From JAOAFX01 sp965649105 (GTDB lineage: Bacteria; Hydrothermota; Tepidihabitantia; SM23-42; JAOAFX01): 6,023 nt of DNA. The notes under the pieces were generated by a model. The model was given only the letters and a program-made list of their open reading frames with translations. It did not search any database and was not told where the DNA came from. Location: positions 1 to 6,023 of the forward strand of contig CBFGJP010000113.1 of NCBI GenBank assembly GCA_965649105.1, written 5' to 3'. The translations under genes were made by a program, and so were the position numbers. Each line of letters begins with the position of its first letter. Position 1 is the first letter of the stretch. Positions 1 to 3,979 of the stretch are shown piece by piece.

Positions 1-2
1 AC

Positions 3-533
3 CAAGATGAATCCAATGGGATCTGGAAACAGGGAGTTGTGATTGATGACTCCCCTATAAAGACCGTTGATTTACCACGCAGAAGATTGGTGATTGAAAG
101 GTTCTTTATTGAGCCTACGGTTTATTCTGATGGTGTTGTGGAATTGATGGTGGATAAGTTCTCTTCACCTAAGGCAGTGCTATCAGGATTTGTGGTTTTT
201 GAATTTTCAAAGGAGGATAGAGAGGTTGCATCAATTGAGGAGCACGATAGAGATATAATCAGTGGTTTCTCAATTTTTGCGATGCCGAACCCGGCAAAGG
301 GAAATGTGCGGATTTATTATCAACTGCCTGTATCGGGTGAGATTAAGCTCAAAATCTATTCTGCGACTGGACAGATTATTCGTTTAGTGAATGAAAAAAG
401 GCCGGCTGGGTTTTATAGTTTTATCTGGGATGGAAAAGATAACCAAGGCCGGATAGTGCCAAACGGTGTCTATTTTGTGAGATTGGAGTGTGGTGATAAT
501 AAAAAGACCGGTAGAATAATATTGTTGCATTAG
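3..533 (+). CDS. 3' end of a secreted protein with a FlgD-Ig / T9SS-like C-terminal domain (partial)
   Basis: The frame is open from the first full codon (position 3) to TAG at 531-533, so the gene begins before the window; the GTG at 39 is internal. The last 85 or so residues form a recognisable beta-sandwich tail: FAMPNPAKGNVRI, then IKIYSATGQ-like KLKIYSATGQIIR, WDGKDNQGR and VPNGVYFVRL, ending in a basic/hydrophobic RIILLH. This is the pattern of FlgD-Ig-like and type IX secretion C-terminal domains, which in Bacteroidetes-like bacteria sit at the end of exported surface proteins. The preceding 90 residues (around IDDSPIKTVDLPRRR and FFIEPTVYSDG) are not recognised, so the main activity is unknown. 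The protein is probably exported and envelope-attached. A strong hairpin 38 bases after the stop suggests the transcript ends here. Whether a type IX system exists in this organism cannot be seen from the window. Confidence 0.85.
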   Translation, partial: QDESNGIWKQGVVIDDSPIKTVDLPRRRLVIERFFIEPTVYSDGVVELMVDKFSSPKAVLSGFVVFEFSKEDREVASIEEHDRDIISGFSIFAMPNPAKGNVRIYYQLPVSGEIKLKIYSATGQIIRLVNEKRPAGFYSFIWDGKDNQGRIVPNGVYFVRLECGDNKKTGRIILLH

Positions 534-570
534 AAGAGACAATATTAAACAGGATAAACTACTTACGGAC

Positions 571-597
571 AAGATAGGGGGCAATGCCCCCTATCTT
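571..597 (+). terminator. Intrinsic terminator hairpin after the first gene
   Basis: Perfect 12-bp inverted repeat (AAGATAGGGGGC / GCCCCCTATCTT) around a 3-base AAT loop. It extends by GAC/GTC (568-570 with 599-601) across a one-base bulge. The tail (TTTGTCT) is only a modest U-tract, but the GC-rich core and the position just after the stop codon fit a rho-independent terminator for the + strand gene. It also lies between that gene and the end of the decayed minus-strand frame, so it may once have separated two convergent genes. Confidence 0.75.
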
Positions 598-639
598 TGT
601 CTAAAGTCCAAAAAGCCTACCTACTCTGGTTCAGAATCA

Positions 640-960
640 TCAGGCAGGGTCTTTATAATATAAGGCAATGCCAGGCTCGGGAATAATATTTAGCAGTAGA
701 ATCACCAAATAGGGTCTCCCAGCCAATGACATCAACTGCGCTGTGCCTTACTGCAGGTGTGGTTATAATTGAATCATCTGCAATGATCCAGATTCTTCTA
801 AAAGTCGTTGTACTCTTGCGGTAAGCACCTTTCAGACCGACTGGAAGATGTATACTTTTGGAGTAGGAATTTTAATCCCGTATAATCTTATGCGACTGGA
901 TTACCTTCTCTCTGCCTCCAGATGTGAGATATGTTTTTTGTCTGAATTAACTTCAAGGGC
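640..960 (-). pseudogene. Decayed minus-strand coding fragment of unknown function
   Basis: No intact ORF exists here, but the minus strand reads as protein in pieces. From 960 downward one frame gives ALEVNSDK. After a shift at an A6 run (934-939 on the + strand as T6) the next frame gives KTYLTSGGREKVIQSHKIIR. An in-frame TAA follows at 872-874. The same frame then continues for about 60 residues including HLPVGLKGAYRK, FRRIWIIADDSIITTP and AVDVIGWETLFGDS. A last shift near 680-690 gives PEPGIALYYKDPA and double TGA stops at 637-642. Pieces join in order with sensible composition, which suggests a real gene that has lost its start and reading frame. I do not recognise the family; the beta-rich style resembles exported proteins in this neighbourhood. 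The alternative is chance similarity to coding sequence in a non-coding spacer. Confidence 0.4.
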
Positions 961-1060
961 AATTAATTTAATTTTAAATAAAATTCATTAAATTTTTTTG
1001 TTTTTTCAACCCAGAATATTCTCTTAGGGTGGATACCGTGTCTTGAAACTCTGCACTCTC
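961..1060. other. AT-rich spacer upstream of the propeller-amidase operon
   Basis: Very AT-rich, with runs such as T7 and T6 near 993-1006. No open frame with a ribosome binding site is visible on either strand. It is probably the remnant upstream region of the decayed minus-strand gene, or upstream promoter DNA for the operon that starts at 1182. Confidence 0.35.
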
Positions 1061-1088
1061 TTGATGAAGATCTTTTTTTGGATATACT
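1061..1088 (+). promoter_or_regulatory. Candidate sigma-70-type promoter for the propeller-amidase operon
   Basis: TTGATG (1061-1066), a 16-base spacer, then TATACT (1083-1088). This is four of six and five of six matches to the -35 and -10 consensus. Transcription would start near 1095, giving a leader of about 87 bases that contains the CTAC repeat and a small hairpin before the Shine-Dalgarno. It was picked by eye, and other AT-rich hexamers nearby could also serve. Confidence 0.4.
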
Positions 1089-1119
1089 GGGTTATGCTTT
1101 TAATGGGTATTCATAGCGA

Positions 1120-1140
1120 CTACCTACATACCTACCTACC
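1120..1140 (+). repeat. Imperfect CTAC tetranucleotide repeat in the operon leader
   Basis: Five tandem units CTAC-CTAC-ATAC-CTAC-CTAC plus a trailing C, the third unit differing by one base. It lies in the presumed untranslated leader, 42 bases before the ATG at 1182. A two-unit copy of the same motif occurs at 617-624. The interruption should make it more stable than a perfect repeat. Confidence 0.6.
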
Positions 1141-1152
1141 ATAATTTTATCC

Positions 1153-1177
1153 GCTCGGCAGTGCCGGGCAAAGGAGG
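1153..1177 (+). promoter_or_regulatory. Small hairpin and strong Shine-Dalgarno deciding the start at 1182
   Basis: GCTCGG/CCGGGC (1153-1158 with 1164-1169) can pair as a 6-bp stem with one G-U pair and a CAGTG loop, immediately followed by AAGGAGG (1171-1177). The Shine-Dalgarno is four bases before ATG 1182. This favours ATG 1182 over the in-frame GTG at 1161, which lies upstream of the ribosome binding site. The hairpin is short and its regulatory meaning is uncertain. Confidence 0.6.
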
Positions 1178-1181
1178 AACA

Positions 1182-2072
1182 ATGAGATACACAATAATCC
1201 TAACCATAATAACCCTTTTACCTCTTTTTGCTCAAGAAGACTTCTTAAACGGGGTAAGGGCACAGGACCTGATGCTGGATAAAATTGAGGTGCCAGCAGT
1301 GGAAGATACGATTGGCATTGGCAACGCGGGCAAATTTTTCTATAACACAGAGAACAATGTTGTTAGTCCAGATAGCAACCTACGCGCAGAAGTTAGAACT
1401 AAAAAAGGATTTGTAAATGGCATATGGATTGTCAACCTTGCAAGTGGTACAGGCATGCAGATTGATGACCGCGGAGTTAGCCCAAAGTGGTCACCTGATG
1501 GAAACTCGATCGCTTTTCTTAAACAAAAAGTTTTAGAAGGACGATATATTAGAGGCTATCAATTATATGGTGAAGATGAACTCTGGATTTGCAAACCAAA
1601 TGGTGAAAATAAGAGAAAACTTACTACGCATACTCATGTTTCAGATTTTGTATGGAGTTCTAATGGTAAATACATCTTTTTATGTGGTCTTGATTCTACG
1701 GGTCGTAAAAATGAACCTTTTTATCTGGGTATGGTGGATATCACAACCGGTGATAAAAGAATTATCGATGTTGGCTCACCTTATAATGAGATACACTTTT
1801 CTCTTTCACCGGGCAGCAAAATGATCGCTTATTGTAAACCACTTAAGTGGGAGTTGATGACTGAGTGGTGGATTACCGATGCTGAAATATTCGTTGCAAA
1901 TATTGATGGCACTGGAAAAACACAAATTACAAAAACCAAGGCGGTAGAGACTATGGTAAAATGGCTACCGGATGGCAAATCACTTATTGTGGAACAAGTA
2001 GGTCCAGACCCATTTGATTTCTCATTTCCCAGATATGTTAAGACTGTGCTAAGGAAAAAAATAGGAGAGTAA
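1182..2072 (+). CDS. Secreted TolB-like / PD40 beta-propeller protein
   Basis: A 296-residue protein starting at ATG 1182. The first 18 residues (MRYTIILTIITLLPLFAQ) are a signal peptide with likely cleavage around FAQ-E. From about residue 65 to 275 it carries several WD40-like PD40/TolB blades. Visible copies are SPKWSPDGNSIAF (100-112), DELWICKPNGENKRKLT (132-148) with VWSSNGKYIF (157-166), LGMVDITTGDKR with FSLSPGSKMIAY (182-217), and IFVANIDGTGKTQIT with KWLPDGKSLIV (236-270). The W/LSPDG and D/E-IF-V-N-DG-LT signatures are the TolB propeller pattern. Such proteins act as periplasmic or secreted binding scaffolds; no catalytic residues are seen, and the ligand is unknown. It is too short for TolB itself, lacks the TolB N-terminal domain, and has no pal/tol neighbours. 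Its stop is one base before the amidase ATG, so the two are probably co-translated and may act together at the cell wall. Confidence 0.85.
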   Translation: MRYTIILTIITLLPLFAQEDFLNGVRAQDLMLDKIEVPAVEDTIGIGNAGKFFYNTENNVVSPDSNLRAEVRTKKGFVNGIWIVNLASGTGMQIDDRGVSPKWSPDGNSIAFLKQKVLEGRYIRGYQLYGEDELWICKPNGENKRKLTTHTHVSDFVWSSNGKYIFLCGLDSTGRKNEPFYLGMVDITTGDKRIIDVGSPYNEIHFSLSPGSKMIAYCKPLKWELMTEWWITDAEIFVANIDGTGKTQITKTKAVETMVKWLPDGKSLIVEQVGPDPFDFSFPRYVKTVLRKKIGE

Positions 2073-2073
2073 A

Positions 2074-2595
2074 ATGCAATACATATGGAAATATATTTAC
2101 CTGATTATAATTTTCTCATTGCCCTTACAGGGATCCTGGTATGATGTCTGTATTGACCCTGGACATTGTGGTGATGCACAACCAGGAGCACCTGGGGTAA
2201 ATGGAAATGAAGAACCCGATGAGTCTGATTTCAATCTTGATATTGCACTTGTCTGTGAAGCAGATTTAAATAGTATGGGCTGGACAGTAATACTAACCAG
2301 GCAAGATGAACATCATTTCCCTGTCTTCACATCTAAACGTAAAGCCCAGATAGCTAATGGGGAAAAACCAAACGATATTGGCCAAAAAACCGATTTCCCG
2401 GTCTCAAGGGCGGTAAGCATTCATAATAACTCATCAACAGATCCGAGTGCCTATGGCACGGAAACATATTATTCGCCCGCTAATTTGGGTAGCTTTGCTT
2501 TTGCTACTTCTGTTCATAATGGAGCCTGGAATTATCTTCAGATGTTTCCTTATGCACAGAATCGCGGTGTAAAACCCAGTTTTTTAGTTTTATAA
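2074..2595 (+). CDS. N-acetylmuramoyl-L-alanine amidase, N-terminal part (reading frame breaks at 2580-2592)
   Basis: Amidase_3-family zinc hydrolase that would cut the MurNAc-L-Ala bond of peptidoglycan. It starts at ATG 2074 with AGGAG six bases upstream and one base after the previous stop. Residues 1-21 form a signal peptide (MQYIWKYIYLIIIFSLPLQG). The zinc ligands are visible: H31 in DPGHCG, E50 in ESDFNLDIA and H117 in SIHNNSS; GTETYY (128-133) and NRGVKPS are also family motifs. The frame stops at TAA 2593-2595, just before the conserved region that carries the catalytic Glu (MPACLIE). That region continues in the -1 frame at 2607. A -1 shift at 2580-2586 would give one 345-residue enzyme. 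As it stands this half alone (173 residues) lacks the catalytic Glu and should be inactive. Confidence 0.85.
   Translation: MQYIWKYIYLIIIFSLPLQGSWYDVCIDPGHCGDAQPGAPGVNGNEEPDESDFNLDIALVCEADLNSMGWTVILTRQDEHHFPVFTSKRKAQIANGEKPNDIGQKTDFPVSRAVSIHNNSSTDPSAYGTETYYSPANLGSFAFATSVHNGAWNYLQMFPYAQNRGVKPSFLVL
2580..2586 (+). other. Canonical -1 slippery heptamer T TTT TTA at the amidase break
   Basis: In the amidase frame the codons read AGT TTT TTA, so the heptamer has the X XXY YYZ phasing for simultaneous -1 slippage, the same heptamer as HIV-1 gag-pol. Slippage yields ...KPSFL-SFIRNCRMPACLIEVAF, which matches the Amidase_3 consensus around NRGVK...F.VLRN..MPA.L.E with no gap. The zero-frame stop lies six bases downstream. 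I see no convincing downstream stem-loop or upstream stimulatory Shine-Dalgarno, so a one-base loss from a T7 run is the competing explanation. Confidence 0.7.
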
Positions 2596-2606
2596 GGAAT
2601 TGTAGA

Positions 2607-3110
2607 ATGCCTGCTTGTCTCATTGAAGTCGCTTTCGTATCTCATAATCCTTATCCAAATGGTCAGTGGTATCAACTATTAGAAAATCAAGGAGGTATCA
2701 AAGATTATGCTGCATACGGTATTGATGATGGCATTACGGGATTATGGTTTCTCCATAAACCACCGGGAAATCTACACTTAATTTGGGAACCCTATCAACG
2801 TGGCAATATAACTCTCGTATGGCATCCGCCCACATCTGGGGTAACATATTCCGTTTATCGCCGTGAGCATCCGAATCCAGATTTTATCCTAATTGCCTCG
2901 GGTATTTCTGATACAACTTATACAGACAATACTACAACAAACAATAAAACCTATTCTTACTATACGATTGCAGTTAGCGGGAGTCAAACGAGTCCCAGGT
3001 CTAATATGCTCACCATCCGCACACCTCTTTTCACATCGGATTATGGTGTTAGAGGTAAATTCCAAGTCGCTCAAGACAAATTTATAGCCAGGTTCAGGGG
3101 GCGACGGTAG
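2607..3110 (+). CDS. Amidase C-terminal part with catalytic Glu, plus fibronectin type III domain
   Basis: Continuation of the amidase in the -1 frame. MPACLIEVAF (residues 1-10) carries the catalytic glutamate (E7) that closes the Amidase_3 active site, and YAAYGIDDGITGLW (35-47) fits the last helix of the domain. Residues about 53-140 form a fibronectin type III module (LHLIWEP, ITLVWHPP, YSVYRRE, TTYTDN, YYTIAVSG, SNMLTIRTP), a common spacer in secreted hydrolases. An ATG at 2607 with AAGGA eight bases upstream could allow separate translation, but the half-domain would not fold as an enzyme on its own. From about residue 141 (LFTSDYG...RFRGRR) the sequence no longer looks like Fn3. It is the antisense of the YCF48 gene, so the natural C-terminus, probably a further anchoring domain, seems lost. 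Confidence 0.75.
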   Translation: MPACLIEVAFVSHNPYPNGQWYQLLENQGGIKDYAAYGIDDGITGLWFLHKPPGNLHLIWEPYQRGNITLVWHPPTSGVTYSVYRREHPNPDFILIASGISDTTYTDNTTTNNKTYSYYTIAVSGSQTSPRSNMLTIRTPLFTSDYGVRGKFQVAQDKFIARFRGRR

Positions 3111-3698
3111 GTTGGGGATTATGCGTGAATTCCAAGAAGTGCCACCATTGTTAGTCCATAACAGTGTGCCTGTGTTCGCTACAGTCAACCAGACTAAGGC
3201 ATAACCGATTTGGTTATCTAAAAACTGAATATCAGAAATAGAGTAAGTTGTCGGTGGATATTGATACTCAAAAGTATTTCCACCGTCGTTGGTATGAAGG
3301 ATGGTGCCATTTTCACCACAGACCCACCCTTCCAGAGCGTCCAAAAAGAAAGCACCCATCAGGCTCATAGTAGTAGGTGAATTCAGCCGAATCCAATTAT
3401 TAGTAATCGGGTCATGTTTTATGATATATCCACTATCACCAACTGCGTAAACAAGACCAGGAATAGCATCAACGGCAAAGGCATCATTCAGATTAACCTT
3501 GAATGTTTCAGTTCGCTGAAGTTGCCAAAGTGCTTGTTTTGAGAAATGATGTTTATTCGGAAGTGCTGTTGCTCGTGTGTCCGTTGTTGCAGACATCTCT
3601 ATTCCCTTTACCCTATCATAACCATTCTCAACTGAAAACTCAAATTGAGAAAGGTCAAAGGATAGCGTGTATGGACCTTGAGCAAATACTAAACTCAA
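2889..3698 (-). CDS. Secreted YCF48-like beta-propeller protein, out of frame with its start and truncated at the 3' end
   Basis: The body frame opens at a TTG (3698) that has no ribosome binding site. The natural start is almost certainly ATG 3733-3735, which the GATA repeat puts out of frame. Residues 4-60 (FSVENGYDRVKG...ALPNKHHF) resemble the N-terminal region of exported proteins in WOR-3-like bacteria. From about 75 to 218 there are YCF48-type propeller blades: VYAVGDSGYIIKHD (83-96), FFLDALEGWVCGENGTILHT (117-136) with NDGGNTF, and IQFLDNQIGYAL (157-168) with GTLLWTNNGGTSW. A fourth blade begins at LSDLEFTSNT. The expected GWAVG-like continuation is absent, and the last 50 residues, to TAA 2889, are antisense of the amidase Fn3 domain. 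Only about three of the usual six or seven blades remain. A surface-exposed binding or adhesion role is possible but not shown. Confidence 0.65.
   Translation of the reverse strand: MSLVFAQGPYTLSFDLSQFEFSVENGYDRVKGIEMSATTDTRATALPNKHHFSKQALWQLQRTETFKVNLNDAFAVDAIPGLVYAVGDSGYIIKHDPITNNWIRLNSPTTMSLMGAFFLDALEGWVCGENGTILHTNDGGNTFEYQYPPTTYSISDIQFLDNQIGYALVWLTVANTGTLLWTNNGGTSWNSRIIPNLPSPPEPGYKFVLSDLEFTSNTIIRCEKRCADGEHIRPGTRLTPANCNRIVRIGFIVCCSIVCISCIRNTRGN
3024..3047. other. Tail-to-tail junction between truncated amidase and truncated YCF48 gene
   Basis: On the + strand, recognisable Fn3 sequence ends at ...NMLTIRTP (codons to 3026). On the minus strand, recognisable propeller sequence ends at ...DLEFTSNT (codon 3047-3045). 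Beyond these points each frame simply runs through the antisense of the other gene. The junction therefore falls within about 20 bases. No short repeat or mobile-element end is visible at it. Confidence 0.5.
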
Positions 3699-3704
3699 TA
3701 GTCC

Positions 3705-3725
3705 GATAGATAGATAGATAGATAG
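3705..3725 (-). repeat. (GATA)5 microsatellite inside signal-peptide codons: candidate phase-variation switch
   Basis: Five perfect GATA units (3705-3724) plus a G; on the coding minus strand this is (CTAT)5 plus C. It starts 10 bases after the A of the ATG at 3735. With five units the ATG frame reads MLRTIYLSIYRTIEFSICSR and ends at a TGA 26 codons on. With four (or seven) units it reads MLRTIYLSIGLLSLVFAQG and enters the propeller frame, giving a textbook signal peptide. With six units it also stays out of frame. Confidence 0.8.
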
Positions 3726-3732
3726 TGCGTAG

Positions 3733-3746
3733 CATCTTACCTCCTT
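3733..3746 (-). promoter_or_regulatory. Strong Shine-Dalgarno and ATG of the phase-variable gene
   Basis: On the minus strand AAGGAGGT (3746-3739) is followed by AAG and ATG (3735-3733). This is the best ribosome binding site on that strand here and directly precedes the signal-peptide codons, so it defines the true start despite being out of frame with the main body at present. Confidence 0.8.
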
Positions 3747-3777
3747 ATGTTTGTCTTGACCTTTTCTCTTTTTCTAT

Positions 3778-3815
3778 CCTTTTAGGTGCAGGGGCAAGCA
3801 CCTAAAAGGTTTTTT
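3778..3815 (+). terminator. Perfect 12-bp hairpin followed by T6
   Basis: CCTTTTAGGTGC (3778-3789) and GCACCTAAAAGG (3798-3809) pair perfectly around an 8-base loop, followed by T6 (3810-3815). This is an intrinsic terminator for + strand transcription, and it would stop read-through from the amidase side before the efflux operon. On the minus strand the same hairpin lies in the untranslated leader of the YCF48 gene, where it is followed by A-rich sequence rather than a U-tract. Confidence 0.75.
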
Positions 3816-3831
3816 GTCTTTGCCTTTCCAT
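3802..3831 (-). CDS. Possible 9-codon leader peptide in the YCF48 leader (speculative)
   Basis: On the minus strand ATG 3831-3829 begins MERQRQKTF and stops at TAG 3804-3802, inside the first arm of the hairpin. GAGGAGGTG directly precedes the ATG, but the spacing from GGAGG to ATG (about two bases) is shorter than usual. A ribosome on this ORF would disturb the hairpin, as in translational attenuation. There is no run of one amino acid to suggest what it would sense. It may be chance. Confidence 0.2.
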   Translation of the reverse strand: MERQRQKTF

Positions 3832-3876
3832 CACCTCCTCTCACAAAACTTTATTTCTGGTTCTATACTCTACTAA

Positions 3877-3904
3877 AGTATAATCACTTTTTGAAAATTG
3901 TCGA
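3877..3904 (-). promoter_or_regulatory. Candidate sigma-70-type promoter for the minus-strand YCF48 gene
   Basis: On the minus strand TCGACA (3904-3899), a 16-base spacer, then TATACT (3882-3877): five of six matches in each box. The transcript would begin near 3870, with a leader of about 135 bases holding the hairpin. A perfect + strand TATAAT (3879-3884) overlaps this -10 box but has no good -35. A promoter for the efflux genes may instead lie nearer 3898-3927 (TTGTCG-N18-TCTAAT), which is weaker evidence. Confidence 0.45.
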
Positions 3905-3979
3905 GGAGTAACTGCAGAATGTCTAATAACCTGTAACTATTTTAGGCTATTTTCGTCTGTATATTTGATGGAGGTCAAA

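Noticed and set aside
39..41. GTG at 39 as a gene start
   Set aside because: The frame stays open to the window edge with protein-like sequence upstream (GIWKQGV) and no Shine-Dalgarno, so it is internal to a gene that begins outside the window.
384..584. Minus-strand 66-codon ORF
   Set aside because: It is antisense to the conserved C-terminal domain of the first gene, with no ribosome binding site or recognisable motif.
740..840. Similarity between the decayed fragment (WIIADDSIITTP) and the first gene (VVIDDSPIKTVDLP), suggesting a duplication
   Set aside because: Only DDS plus a few scattered positions match. That is too weak to claim a paralogue by eye.
1567..1824. Plus-strand 85-codon ORF within the TolB-like gene
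   Set aside because: It is an out-of-frame shadow of a gene with clear propeller motifs.
3503..3709. Plus-strand 68-codon ORF opposite the YCF48 gene
   Set aside because: It is antisense to a recognisable propeller protein and has no family-like sequence.
3960..3979. Earlier cusB starts (TTG 3965, ATG 3968)
   Set aside because: The GGAGG at 3970-3974 lies downstream of or across them and is correctly spaced for ATG 3980, which begins a typical lipoprotein signal.
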